Shown here: positions 32,701-45,385 of the stretch, piece after piece
Layout: the number at the start of each line of letters is the position of its first letter
Position numbering within the stretch: the first letter of the stretch is position 1
Source: Palaemon carinicauda
Taxonomy: Eukaryota > Arthropoda > Malacostraca > Decapoda > Palaemonidae
Direction of reading: 5' to 3'
Length of the DNA stretch: 64,000 bases
Assembly: GCF_036898095.1 (NCBI RefSeq)
Contig: NC_090757.1
Span: 71,551,787-71,615,786 of the forward strand
The notes under the pieces: generated by a model
Databases searched by the model: none
What the model was told of the DNA's origin: nothing
The model's input: only the letters and a program-made list of their open reading frames with translations
Made by a program: the position numbers and the translations under genes

Positions 32701-34362
32701 CCAATTGCTCCGGGGCCACTTGGGAGCCACTAGGGCCGCTGTCCCTTTGAAGGTTCTCAGTTTGGAGAGGACTTTCCGCAGAAGGTTGGGAGGGGGGAAC
32801 AGGTATATCCTGGACCATCTGTTCCAATCCAGTGACATGGCATCCACTGCTTCTGCCTTGGGGTCCTCGTACGGAGCCACATATCGAGGAAGTTGATTGT
32901 TGTCGCTCGTCGCGAAGAGATCGATCTGAATTTCCGGGACTTGGTGAGAGATGAAGGAGAATGACCTTGCGTCTAGAGACCATTCCGACTCTATTGGGCT
33001 TGTCCTCGATAGAGCGTCATCCGTCACGTTGCGGAATCCTTGTAGGTGAACTGCAGACAGGTGCCATTTCTTCCTTTCTGCTAAACGAAAGATCGGAAGA
33101 AGTACCTGATTTATCTGGGGCAATCTCGAGCCCTGGCGATTGAGACATCTGACTACCACCGAGTTGTCCAGAGTCAGACGAATGTGGATCGAGGGAGGCG
33201 GGGAGAGTTTCTTCAGGGTGAGAAGAACCGCCATGGCCTCCAAGATGTTGATGTGAAACGTCTTGAATAGGGGAGACCATGTTCCTTGAACCTGTTGTTG
33301 GTGGGAGTGACCTCCCCAACCCTCCAGTGAAGCGTCCGTGTGGATGTTGATCGATGGAGGTGGGTGTTGAAGAGGGATGGACCTTTTCAGGGCCTTTGCT
33401 TCTGACCACGGCTTTAAGATTAAGCGAAGTCTGTTTGGAAGCCGTCTCTTGAGGTCTCTTCGAGCGATGGATGCGAAACGTCTCCAGACTCCCGCGGCAT
33501 CCTTTAGCTGTGCGTGAAGCACTGGGTTTGCCACAGAGGCGAACTGTAGAGAGCCGAGGACTTGTTCCTGCTGTCGTCTTGAGATCCGTTTGGATTTTAG
33601 AAGCATTCTGACAGACCCTGCTATTTCCTTCCTTTTCTTCTGTGGGATGGAAAGGCGGTGTGACTGAAGATCCCAATGGATTCCCAACCATTGGAACTTC
33701 TGAGCTGGAGAGAGGCGAGATTTCTCGGCATTTATCTTGAAGCCCAGATGCTCTAGGAACTGGGTGACTTTGTTGCAGGCTCTCACACAATCTTCGGGCG
33801 ATGTCGACCAGACTAACCAGTCGTCTAGGTAGGCCATCACTTGGACGCCCTGAAGACGTAGCTGTTGGACGATTGCGTCTGCCAGCTTGGTGAAGATCCG
33901 TGGAGCCACGTTGAGCCCGAAGGGCATAGCCCTGAAGGCGTAACTTTTCCTTTGGAGTCGAAATCCTAGGTAGGAGGAAGCGTAATGATTCATTGGGATG
34001 TGCCAGTAGGCATCCGCCAGGTCTATGGAGACCGTGTAGGCCCTTTGAGGCAGCGGGGTCCTTATTTGTTGCAGAATCATCTTGAATTTGTTGTTCGCAA
34101 TGAACTTGTTGAAGGGGGATAAGTCTAGAATGACTCTGAGTTTGTCTGAGTCTTTCTTGGGAACACAAAAGAGTCTCCCTTGGAACCTGGTTGACTTTAC
34201 CCTCCTGATCACCTTCTTGTTCAAGAGTTCCAGGACATATTCTTCCAGGAGGGGGGTTGACTGTTGGAAGAATTGCTGGAAGGATGGGGGTGGTTGAGTC
34301 CAGCTCCAGCCCAGTACCTTCTTGACGATGCTGTGTGCCCAGGGATCGAAGGTCCAACGATC
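32563..34362 (-). pseudogene. RT-RNase H-methyltransferase of B2
   Basis: Open from about 34360 to the stop at 32563; the first ATG in the frame is at 34224. It contains SIDLADAYWHIP, AYLDDWLVW, the RNase H motifs and the full Dam-like domain with the VAPKWPRSNWYP end that is lost in B1. A stop at 34363-34365 (CAG to TAG, QFQDRW in the other copies) separates it from the overlapping upstream part (34719-34363). A 3-base loss sits near KMILQQ. The downstream half is intact, so only expression from the gag transcript is blocked. Confidence 0.85.
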
Positions 34363-34399
34363 CTAGAATTGGCGGAGTCTTCCTCCCACCGGAAGCACT

Positions 34400-36357
34400 T
34401 CATTGCTTCTGGTGTCCAGATGGTTTGCCATCTCGGCCGCTAGCTCCCCTTCCTCCTCTGCCTCTGGAGGGATGGCAAGAAGAATCTCTGCCGGAACCTC
34501 TGCCTGAGCCCCTACCTCTGGGACGAAAGGTAGTCGAGTGTTGCTCGTAGGCAGGGGTGAAGACCGGCGACTGCGACACCACCGGCTGGGGGACCAACTG
34601 AAAGGTCTGTTGCGGCTGCGTGGCCACTTGGGGAGTAGCGGGACCCGGAAACTGTCGTCTCGGTTGACGTTGCTGGGGTCTGGGCTTCGAGGATTTCCTC
34701 TTAGGCTGAGGGCCATCATCCTGAGAGGACTTCATCTTTCGGGACATGCCCCACTTATGGAGAAGGTTCCTATTCTCCGTGGCAGCTTTGTCCGCTATCT
34801 CTTTCACCAAGGTAGACAGGAAGAGATGCTTGCCCCAGATATTGGAGGAAATCAGTCTCCGGGGTTCGTGTTTCACCGTTGCGCTGGCGAACACGAATTC
34901 TCGACAGGCTCTGCGAGCCCAAGCGAAGCTATATGGGTCCTTGGTTACAGTCGCCAGGTGCGACTTAGCAAGGACCACGTAAAAGTCCGGGACTCTGGTA
35001 TCCCCAGCCATGAGTTCGAGCTGTACCTGATGGGACAGCGAAGCGGCGAGTCTCTCCTTCGTATCCTGTTCCCTACGAAGGAGGTGATCGTTCAGCCATG
35101 GGAGGTTCTCATTGAATTGACGACCGGCCACATCAGGTTCCAGTTTCCCTGCCGTGAAGGTTGACTGGATGTCTTTCCAGTGCCTATCATCGGGGGGAAG
35201 AGTAACGGAGAAGGGTCTGCACTCCTCCAGTGCAGGACAAGGTTTCCCTTCCTCCACTGCCTTTATGACCCCTGTGAAGGCCTTTTCGATGAAGGGGAAT
35301 GTCGCAGAATTTGGCGCAACGAAGGTTGGATGCTTCTTACTAAGCACCGGCATCTTGGAGTTAGTGAAACCCCGACTCTTCACTGCTTGAGCTAACATAG
35401 CTTGGGCCTTCGCGAGATCGAACACGATTACTTCTTTTGGTTCGGTCTCTTCCTTTGAGGCTGGTTCGGACCTGAGCCGGACGTAACAGTCCGGATAAGC
35501 CTCGAAATTTGGGAAGAACTCCACTTCTTCCAACAAAATAGAGCCAACCCTTTCACCGATATAAATCTTGCCAGTTGTAATTGGCATATGCTCGGCGTAT
35601 CTCCATGGGTTAGCTTCCGAGCAGGTGGGGAGGTCCTTAACCGAAATCTTTTTCGGTTGTTTGAAGCCGACGAGAGTCGTCTGGAATTGCTCCTGAGTCT
35701 CGCGCAACTTCTTGTCCATGAGGGCTTCAAGCATTTTGAAGACCTCTTGAGTGGCCGATGGAAGAGGGTCCGGGATGGCAGAAATCGAAGGAACAGGTTC
35801 CTCGGACGGTGCAGGAGTTGCTGGGGGAGCAGGAGCGACCTCGGTCTCCGAATCAGGGTATTCCACCTGATCTTCCTCATAGTCGAGTTCCTCGCCCATG
35901 AGGTTCTTCTCCATCTCTTCCGACACTTCCGACATACGTTCCACGTTGTCGGAATCAAGATGGCACTCACGCATGGACTGAGCCATGACAACGTCAGGTT
36001 CCACCACGATCTGGACGGTGGAATCTGATCACGGGGGACCACTGAGTCTTTTGATGCTTTTGGGAAAAGCAAGGCCCTCAAGTCTTCGTTGGGAAGATAC
36101 GGTCCAGTGCCGTTCTTCTGGAAGCCACGCACCCATTTGCGTAGCTTCTCCCTAGCGTTGTCCCTTGCCACCGCAGACGGAGGATCGTCGAACGCCTCGA
36201 CCAGAAGACTCTTGCAGTCTGTACAGTTCTGCGGGTCCCAAAACTTCAAGTCGCCTTTCTTGGCGGCGCAGGGGGCGTGGGTCCAGCACGCCTTGTGCCC
36301 GTAGAAGTCCGGGCGCTTCACCCTGCAGAAGTTGCTCTCACACTTCAAATACTCCTC
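34400..36357 (-). pseudogene. Gag of B2, one frameshift
   Basis: The Cys/His-rich N-terminus is 36357 to about 36024. A one-base loss then shifts the frame after DQIPP, exactly as in B1. From MVEPDVVMAQ (36007) the frame is open for 535 codons to 34400, including the core and the basic RG/RS tail. The position homologous to the B1 start codon reads TTG. If translation began at 36007 the product would lack the Cys-rich module but be otherwise complete. Confidence 0.85.
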
Positions 36358-38711
36358 CTGTAAAAGAAAGAGATCATGAGTACATGGAAGGCATAAGAAT
36401 GACTTACATTACTCTAAAATTAAGAATAACTTAATCTAAAGTTAAGAATACAGTAACTTAATTATAAGAACATATTAATGTTTAAGATTGATGAGCGGGA
36501 AAGGAAGTAGATAGACACATACTTGTGAATCCCGCCCAGCCGGTTACCGTAACCTTATCCGTCGGCAATTCCTTTATACCCGAAGGTCACAATGGGGGAA
36601 ATCCGTATGGATGAGCCAAGCTAGGCTTTTAACAGGAATTGTCCACAGAGTGTACTAGGGTCTGAGACCACTCAGAGCCCTGGGGGATAGGGGAAATATG
36701 ATAAACCCCTTAGTAAATGTAGGTTCCGGCAATCGACTGCACTGAGATACACAGAGTATGCTGGAATTATTGTAATGTGCAATCAAACAGCATAGCCACT
36801 ATCTTTGGATGGTAAGACAATACCTATATGGAAGTGGCCAAGCTATCTGGCTGCAACATATTGACTGTCGGCATGTTGCTGGCAGCCAGGGATGGGGTAC
36901 ATGTCCCTTAACGTCTCATGAGGGTGCCGACGGCACACCGGAGGCCGGTCCTGCAGGGTGGAAGGCATCAAGGCAGACACACTGAGTATCTTATATGGAT
37001 AGAACCACGGTGGCGACCGCCGGCACAGCGGCTCCGGCAGCCGAAGGCTGACGGCATGGTGAGCCTTGGATCAATTCATAAGATAAGATAAGATATGGTT
37101 GAATACCTAGATTGCCGGCAATCAATGCCGGCATGCGGGTGGCAGACTCCAAAGTCAGCCAGCTGTTACTAGGTAAAAATTAGGGGTGGGACGTCGGTGG
37201 TATGTCGACGGAAGGTGGCAGCCTCCGGCACACGGAAGGCTGACGTCTTATGGGGGGAAGGCATCTTATGAATGAAGGTCACCTGAGGTAGTGGTGGTTA
37301 TCGCCGGCAGTAGAGTCGGCAAGGGACCGGCACCAAGATAGAAAGAGAGAAAGGTAAGGAAGGATGGAAGGGGTAAAATCCTATACCCCTCCGGCATCCC
37401 TCCGGAGAGAGTGCACTCATGATAGGAGTGGATACTCCTAACATCCAGTGGGTTGCCTGTGATATCCCAAGGGAGGGATAGAGGGCACTCAAGAGGGGGG
37501 AATCCCCCGCCGGCAGGACCACCGCCGGCAACCACCCCCATAGAACGCTATGAAGGGTATGTGTACCAGAACGGCCAGCTCAGCAGGAGAACAATGTTAG
37601 CCCTACCACTCCACCCAAGGGAGGAGTTGTAGGACTAAGGACAGAGGTGTGTAGGCAGGTCTACACCAAAGGGATAGGTGGGGAGGGAGAAGAAGGGGTC
37701 TTTCTAACGAGGAAACTCTGTATGAGAACGGCCACCAAGGTAAGGGAGAACGCTCCCTAACCTAGGATAGGTAGCCTAGATCAATTACAGTACTAATGTA
37801 CTGTCCCAAACTATAATAATACAGAGTTTACCCCCAGAACTTAACCTAGAATAGGAGGACTAACTCCTAGGCTAGGCAAGCCTGAAAGACACATAAGACA
37901 CGCTAGTTGCAGGGAGGAAGGAGTAACCCAACCAAGTGCAACTGGGGAAGGGCAGAGCCCTTCCCAGGGTCTGAGGCACGACCCTAAGGGGGGTTCATTC
38001 CCTTAGGGTAGGCAGAGAAGCGATAAATACTCTGGTTATAGACGAGATTCCCCTATATAGAAGGGAAAGCAAGTCTACCCAGAGGGAATGCCCGCAGGCA
38101 AGGGGAATAGGGAACATATAAGGGTTCCTACATTAGGTTAGGAGGGGTTGATACACAATCAACACGGTCCCTTATATGGTCCCCGAAGGCGAAAACACTT
38201 ACATCACAGTAAATAGTATGTTTAATAATGCCACCATCTTCATAACTTAACTTAGGAACACTAATATATATCATGCATGAAAACAAGAACTAGGCTGTCC
38301 AGCCTAGGGGCTAAGCTAGCGATATAGTATGGGGTCGAACAGCGACCGAGACTGATGAGTGCTAAAACACGATATAATGATTCCCTAGCTATGAAGACTA
38401 AATAACTAATAATATTAATTAGTTAAATGACCGGAGAAGGCTGTTCTGGCTAACTAAATAAAAAGCATGCAACATGAACAGCGGCGCCATAAAATGGCGC
38501 GTCCGGTAGCGGCACAGCTCTGCCACAAAACACAATATTTTACGAAAAGTAGAAGTTACTTTACAGCCAGAGCTTATTTAAACAATACTGGGACCTGGTA
38601 CTCAACTTTCCAGAAGGCGGCGAGGCTGAAGGTAGCGACATAACGGCGATGTAAGCTGATAAAGAAATCACTTGGGAAAAATCCGACTTAGCGAAGAAGC
38701 TACAGACGAAA
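36358..38711 (-). other. 5' leader of B2, CCGGCA-rich
   Basis: Homologous to the B1 leader. It has the acceptor-like site at 36358 and a donor-like ACATAC (GTATGT on the minus strand) at 36517-36522. CCGGC-dense part at about 36870-37330. No conserved frame seen. Confidence 0.6.
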
Positions 38712-38884
38712 GGATGAGGACGGACGTGACGTCATTTAGCAATGGCGCCCGTTTTTTTACGTCTCGAGTACCAAAAGCAGCCACGGATGAGAGTAACTGT
38801 GGAACGGCTCCTCAGTTACTCAACCACCTTTCCATATCGAAGTGTCAACTCTATATGGGGTGTAGATAGCTATGTGGCGTGTTA
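38712..38884. repeat. Right ITR of B2, inner piece
   Basis: Matches 16744-16913 of B1 up to GGCGTGTTA, where C1 is inserted. TGACGTCA is at 38727-38734. The outer piece resumes at 46231. Confidence 0.9.
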
Positions 38885-39077
38885 TGATATTTTGATTATA
38901 AAATAAATTTTTGAATATACTTACCCGGTAAATATATAATAGCTGCTGCTCCAGCGGCTCGACAGAAAAACACACAAAAACTCGCGAGCGATCGCTATGA
39001 AGGTTGCGGGTGTGCCCACCAGCGCCAACTATCGGCCAGATACCGCATATGCATGTAAACAAGCCTCAATTCTTCTC
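38885..39077. repeat. Left ITR of C1
   Basis: Inverted to 46058-46230 over GCTGCTGCTCCAGCGGCTCG through CTCAATTCTTCTC. The outermost about 40 bases (TGATATTTTGATTATAAAA) are specific to this end. Confidence 0.9.
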
Positions 39078-39119
39078 GTCCCGCTGCGTCTCTATTGGGG
39101 AGGAAGGGAGGGCCTTTAA

Positions 39120-39215
39120 TTTATATATTCACCGGGTAAGTATATTCAAAAATTTATTTTATAATTAAAATATCATTTTTAAATATTTAACTTAGCCGGT
39201 GAATATATAATAGCT
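39120..39215. repeat. Internal complementary region of C1
   Basis: The complement of the left end (to TAAAATATCA) is fused to the complement of the right end (TTTTTAAATATTTAACT and on), ending AATATATAATAGCTG. A direct DIRS signature. Confidence 0.88.
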
Positions 39216-39607
39216 GATTCACACCCATGGTGGTGGGTAGAGACCAGAGTTAATAAAGTTTACAGCGTATATGTTTAGAGTTTTTGACAGTTATAACATA
39301 ACAAAACCCAAATATATAGGTACCTGGTAAGGAAGTTGACTTAGACGATTACTCTGCCTTGTTAGTCTGTCTTCCTCACGAAGCCCAGCGATCCTCTTAG
39401 GACGCTGAAAGACTCCCAGGAGCTGAAGTATCAAGGGCTGCAACCCATACAACAGGACCTCATCAAACCCCTAATCTGGTCGCTCTCAAGAAATGACTTT
39501 GACCACCCGCCAAATCAACCAGGATGCGAAAGGCTTCTTAGCCTTCCGTACAACCCAAAAAACAAGATTAAAAACATTTCAAGAGACAGATTAAAAGGAT
39601 ATTGGAA

Positions 39608-40694
39608 TTAGGGTAATGTAGTGGTAGAACCCTCACCCACTACTGCACTCGCTGCAACGAATGGACCCAGTGTGTAGCAGTCCTCGTAAAGAGTCTGGAC
39701 ATCTTTTAAGTAAAATGACGCGAATACCGACTTGCTTCTCCAAAAGGTCGCGTCCATAATACTTTGCAGAGATCTATTTTGCTTGAAGGCCACGGAGGTT
39801 GCTATAGCTCTTACTTCGTGCGTCTTAACCTTAAGCAAACATCGGTCTTTCTCATTCAAGTGAGAATGAGCTTCTCGTATTAAAAATCTGATAAAATATG
39901 ACAAAGCATTCTTTGACATAGGCAATGATGGTTTCTTAACTGAGCACCATAATGCCTCAGATCTACCTCGTAAGGACTTAGTACGGGCTAAGTAGAACTT
40001 AAGAGCTCTAACAGGACATAACACTCTTTCCAGTTCGTTGCCTACGATCTCTGATAAGCAAGGAATATCAAAAGATTTAGGCCAAGGACGAGAAGGCAGT
40101 TCATTTTTGGCCAGGAAACCAAGTTGAAGTGAACAAGTGGCTTTTTCTGTAGAAAAGCCGATGTTCTTACTGAAGGCATGAAGTTCACTGACCCTTTTAG
40201 CCGAAGCCAAGCACACTAGGAAAAGTGTCTTGAGGGTGAGATCCTTCAGGGAGGCTGAATGTAATGGCTCAAACCTGTCTGACATGAGGAACCTTAGGAC
40301 CACGTCTAAGTTCCATCCAGGAGTTGCCAAACGACGTTCCTTAGAGGTCTCGAAAGACTTAAGGAGATCTTGGAGATCTTTATTGTTGGAAAGATCTAAG
40401 CCTCTATGACGAAAGACCGAAGCCAACATGCTCCTGTAGCCCTTAATCGTGGGAGCTGAGAGGGAGCGAACATTTCTCAGATGTAAAAGAAAATCTGCGA
40501 TTTGGGCTACAGAGGTACTGGACGAGGACACAGATGCTGACTTGCACCAGTCTCGAAAGACTTAACACTTCGACTGGTATACTCTAATGGTAGAAGCTCT
40601 CCTCGCTCTTGCAATCGCACTGGCTGCCTCCTTCGAAAAGCCTCGAGCTCTTGAGAGTCTCTCGATAGTGTGAAGGCAGTCAGACGAAGAGCGG
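39608..40694 (-). pseudogene. Tyrosine recombinase of C1, single nonsense codon
   Basis: The main frame is 40531-39608 and carries ASAKRVSELHAF (first catalytic Arg), HEVRA (His-x-x-Arg) and the Tyr of FASFYLKD, with AAS near the end. The same frame upstream, to about 40694, encodes the expected N-terminus (GFSKEAASAIARARRAST, IRVYQSKC). Between them is one TAA at 40560-40562. It is otherwise intact and is -1 relative to RT, whose end it overlaps. The break is recent by this measure. The N-terminal boundary is approximate. Confidence 0.85.
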
Positions 40695-42654
40695 GGAGGC
40701 TTTGATGGACATTCTTTACGTGGGGCTGACGTAATAGATCTACCCTTAGAGGAAGACTTCTTGGAAAGTCTACCAGCCATCGAAGTACCTCGGTGAACCA
40801 CTCTCTCGCGGGCCAGAGGGGAACAACCAACGTCAACCTTGTCCCTTCGTGAGAGGCGAACTTCTGCAGTACCTTGTTGACAATCTTGAATGGTGGGAAT
40901 GCATATAAGTCCAGATGAGACCAATCTAGGAGAAATGCGTCTATGTGTATTGCTTCTGGGTCTGGGACTGGAGAGCAATAGATTGGAAGCCTCTTGGTCA
41001 TCGAGGTGGCAAAGAGGTCTATGGTGGGTTGACCCCAAGTCGCCCAAAGACTCTTGCACACGTCCTTGTGGAGGGTCCATTCCGTGGGAATTACCTGACC
41101 CCTCCGACTGAGACAGTCTGCCAAGACGTTCAAGTCGCCCTGGATAAATCTCGTTAACAGGGAGATGCCTCGATTTCTTGACCAAATGAGCAGGTCCCTT
41201 GCGATCTCGTACAGCGTGAGGGAGTGTGTGCCTCCTTGCTTGGAGATGTACGCCAAAGCTGTGGTATTGTCGGAGTTGACCTCTACCACTTTGTTTCGAA
41301 GGAGACTTTCGAATTTCATCAAGGCCAAGTGGACTGCCAAAAGCTCCTTGCCGTTGATGTGCATGCTCCTCTGACTTGAGATCCACAGACCTGAGCATTC
41401 CCGACCGTCCAGGGTCGCACCCCAACCCAAATCCGACGCGTCTGAGAACAACACGTGGTTTGGGTTCTGAACTGCTAGGGATAGTCCCTCTCTCAGACTA
41501 ATATTGCTGTTCCACCATTTCAGGCATGCCTTTACTGGTTCGGAGACCGGGATTGATACCGTCTCTAACGTCTTGTCCTTGTTCCAGTGAAAGGCTAGAT
41601 GGAACTGGAGAGGCCGAAGGTGTAGTCTTCCTAGCGAGACAAACTGCTCCAGGGATGATAGAGTTCCTACGAGACTCATCCAATTCCTGACTGAGCACCG
41701 TTCTCTCTTCAGCATTAGTTGGACTTTGAGCAGGGCTTGATCTATTCGGGTGGCAGACGGAAAAGCCCGAAAAACTGGACTGCGAATCTCCATCCCTAAA
41801 TATAGAATAGTTTGGGATGGAATCAGCTGGGACTTTTCTAGGTTGACCAAAAGTCCCAATTCCTTGGTCAGATCCAACGTCCAATGAAGATCCTGCAGAC
41901 AGCGATGACTGGACGAAGCCCTGAGAAGCCAGTCGTCCAAGTACAGGGAGGCTCGGATTCCCGATAAATGGAGGAATTTTGCCACATTCCTCATGAGCCT
42001 CGTAAACACGAGAGGAGCAGGACTGAGGCCAAAGCACAGGGCCCGAAACTGGTATACCACATTCCTGAAAACAAACCTCAGAAACGGTTGGGAATCTGGG
42101 TGTATAGGAATGTGGAAGTACGCATCTCGTAGGTCGAGAGAGACCATCCAGTCTCCCTTTCTGACCGCTACTAAGACTGACTTCGTGGTCTCCATAGTGA
42201 ACTTTGTTTTCGTAACAAAAACGTTGAGCGCACTGACGTCTAGCACCAGTCTCCAACCTCCTGTCTTCTTTGGGACTAGGAAGAGACGGTTGTAAAACCC
42301 CGGTGATTGAAGGTCCGAGACTTTCACCACCGCTCCCTTCTCTAGCAACAGAGACACTTCTTGGTTTAGGGCTTGTCTCTTTGACTCCTCTCGGTACCTG
42401 GGAGAGAGGTCTATGTGAGTTGTCACTAGAGGAGGTTTGCGTACAAACGGAATTTTGTACCCCTCTCTGAGCAACCGAACAGACTCTTGGTCTGCGCCCC
42501 TCTTCTCCCAGGCCTGCCAGAAGCTCTTCAATCTGGCTCCTACCGCTGTCTGAGGCTGTGGGCAGTCAGACTCTGCCACGTGAGGACTCGGCTCCTCTCT
42601 TCTTACCTCTCTTTCCCTCGGCACGAGCACTTCCCCTGCTGGGAGCTCTGCCAC
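40507..42654 (-). CDS. RT-RNase H-Dam-like methyltransferase of C1
   Basis: Intact, 715 codons, +1 relative to gag and overlapping its last 89 bases. RT: GGWRLVLDVSALN (about 132-144), DLRDAYFHIP (first Asp 174-177) and LYLDDWLL (238-243). RNase H: FSDASDLGWG (Asp 405), Glu 437, SDNTT (Asp 462) and the late NVLAD (Asp 513). Dam-like domain from 545: DLFATSMTKRLPIYC and YAFPPF, with FPP where phage Dam enzymes have the Asn/Asp-Pro-Pro-aromatic box. It ends inside the recombinase frame. The ATG at 42654 lies within gag, so frameshifting is likely. Confidence 0.9.
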   Translation of the reverse strand: MAELPAGEVLVPREREVRREEPSPHVAESDCPQPQTAVGARLKSFWQAWEKRGADQESVRLLREGYKIPFVRKPPLVTTHIDLSPRYREESKRQALNQEVSLLLEKGAVVKVSDLQSPGFYNRLFLVPKKTGGWRLVLDVSALNVFVTKTKFTMETTKSVLVAVRKGDWMVSLDLRDAYFHIPIHPDSQPFLRFVFRNVVYQFRALCFGLSPAPLVFTRLMRNVAKFLHLSGIRASLYLDDWLLRASSSHRCLQDLHWTLDLTKELGLLVNLEKSQLIPSQTILYLGMEIRSPVFRAFPSATRIDQALLKVQLMLKRERCSVRNWMSLVGTLSSLEQFVSLGRLHLRPLQFHLAFHWNKDKTLETVSIPVSEPVKACLKWWNSNISLREGLSLAVQNPNHVLFSDASDLGWGATLDGRECSGLWISSQRSMHINGKELLAVHLALMKFESLLRNKVVEVNSDNTTALAYISKQGGTHSLTLYEIARDLLIWSRNRGISLLTRFIQGDLNVLADCLSRRGQVIPTEWTLHKDVCKSLWATWGQPTIDLFATSMTKRLPIYCSPVPDPEAIHIDAFLLDWSHLDLYAFPPFKIVNKVLQKFASHEGTRLTLVVPLWPAREWFTEVLRWLVDFPRSLPLRVDLLRQPHVKNVHQSLPALRLTAFTLSRDSQELEAFRRRQPVRLQERGELLPLEYTSRSVKSFETGASQHLCPRPVPL

Positions 42655-44588
42655 GAAAGGGCGGGATAAATCTGGATGCCGGAGTCTCGATCCTGGGTCT
42701 TACAGCAAAGGATGTTGAAGGAGTCCCTTTGCGAGCAGAGGACGCCATCAAGTCATGGGTGTCCTTCTGCACAAGCGAAGAAGCTATGTCCTTAACCAGT
42801 TGTTGCGGAAACAAGGACGCTGATAAGGGAGCAAAGAGCAGTTCTGATCTCTGACAGGGAGTAACTCCTGCCGAAAGAAAAGAGCAAAGGGAATCTCGCT
42901 TCTTTAAGACTCCTGACGTAAAAGTGGAGGCGAGCTCATTGGAACCATCGCGGATGGCTTTATCCATACATGACATGATAAGTAAGGAAACATCTCTGTC
43001 AGCAGACGAGATTTTCCTACTTAAAGCTCCTAATGACCAGTCAAGGAAGTTGAATACTTCAAAGGCCCTGTATATGCCTTTCAGCAGATGGTCAAGGTCC
43101 GAGGAGGACCAACTAATCTTCGAGCGTCTCATGGCTAGGCGGCGGGGAGAGTCTACGAGGCTTGAGAAGTCACCCTGGGCAGAGGCAGGGACTCCCAAGC
43201 CGAGAACTTCTCCCACGGCATACCAGACGCTCGATCTAGACGAGAGCTTTGAAGGAGGGAAGGCAAAGGCCGTCTTCCCCAAACTCCTCCTGGTATCCAA
43301 CCAGTCGCCTAAAAGTCGTAAAGCCCTCTTGGAAGAGCGAGAAAGCACTAGCTTAGTAAAGGCTGGCATGTTAGCAGGTAAGCCTAGAGCAAACTCAGAC
43401 GGTGGCGAACGAGGAGCAACGGTAACAAAGTGATCGGGAAAAAGCTCCTTGAAAATTAACATGACTTTCTTAAAGTCCATCGAAGGAGGAACCGTTCTAG
43501 GTTCGTCTACATCCGAAGGATGATCATCATGATGAGGATCAGCAACGTCCTCATCTGAAGGATCTTCGTCCGACAACTGCTGAGTAACAAGCAAAGGGGT
43601 TGGCAATGCTTGACACGCAGAGTCCACACGCACTGGTGCATCAGTAGCAGTCCAGGACGCTACGTCATGTAACTGCTTAACAGCCTGACTGTCAACAACA
43701 ACAGGAGCGGGAGGACGCTCGACGTCAACTCGAGACTGCTTTGACTGCCTAGACTGAGCAGTCAAAACAACTCTTGACTGCGGAGTTTGACGCTCAGCGT
43801 CAAAACAAGTCAACTCCGCTGGTTGGCGAACGTCCTGAACGTCAACAAGAGCATTAGGAAGCGGCTGAACGTCCATATGCGGCTGAAAGTCAACACGGGA
43901 CTGCATCGAGTGAGGCTCTACAAAGCGTGACTGACGTGACTTAGTAACGCCAACGTCAACAGGACGAGCAAAGGCTCGTTTTGGCGGCTGAAGGCCAGGA
44001 TCTCGATTAGCTAAGCGGCGAGGATCATCGTGAACCTTTTCAGCAGAATAGTCTTCCATAAGGGAGGCGAGCTTGATCTGCATGTCTTGCAGTACAACCC
44101 ATTTAGGATCAACGGGAATGGGTGCGGTAAAAGACGAGGGTAACGTCTGAGACTGCACAACCTTGCCTACACCAAGACTCTCGGAGCCTGTGTAACGTTT
44201 CTGCTTAGGCGGCGAGCAGTCTTCCGATGACTGCAAAGGGTCAGAGCTGTCCCAATGGCTACAACCAGGACGCTGGACCTGTCCAGAAGGGACCGACTTT
44301 CGCTTCAAGGGCCTTGAAACCTTGCTCCACGGTTTCTTATGCAAAAAGCCTTCGGATGACGAGGAGAAAATGGTCTCTCTCGTCTTATGGTAGGGGCGGT
44401 CTTGATGAGACACGCCTGTTACCATAGAGGGAACGTCTGTTCGCTGATCAAGGCCTCTCGAACCCATAAGTCGTACGGCATTACTTCTCCCCTGGGCTTG
44501 GGAGCTTGAAAGAGGTCTCGGACTAGGCGAACGACAGGCACGAACAGACGAACCCTCGGTCGCAACACTGAAAACACTTTGCGCACTA
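42566..44588 (-). pseudogene. Gag of C1, C-terminal part after the T2 insertion
   Basis: An open frame of about 674 codons. The first third is Ser/Gln/Arg/Val-rich with repeated QSRVD units. An acidic stretch (LSDEDPSDEDV) follows, then a helical core (DFKKVMLIFKELFPDHFV, WSSSDLDHLLKGIYRAFEVFNFLDW) and a basic tail (FRGRAPSRGSARAEGKRGKKRG). It is cut off from its N-terminus by T2. An ATG at 44653 within the T2 terminal repeat is in frame, so T2 supplies a new possible start. Confidence 0.8.

Positions 44589-45385
<797 letters not shown>

Noticed and set aside
40562..41425. 287-codon minus-strand frame over the C1 RNase H gene
   Set aside because: Most is a shadow of RT-RNase H. Only its last part (from about 40694) is the true recombinase N-terminus.
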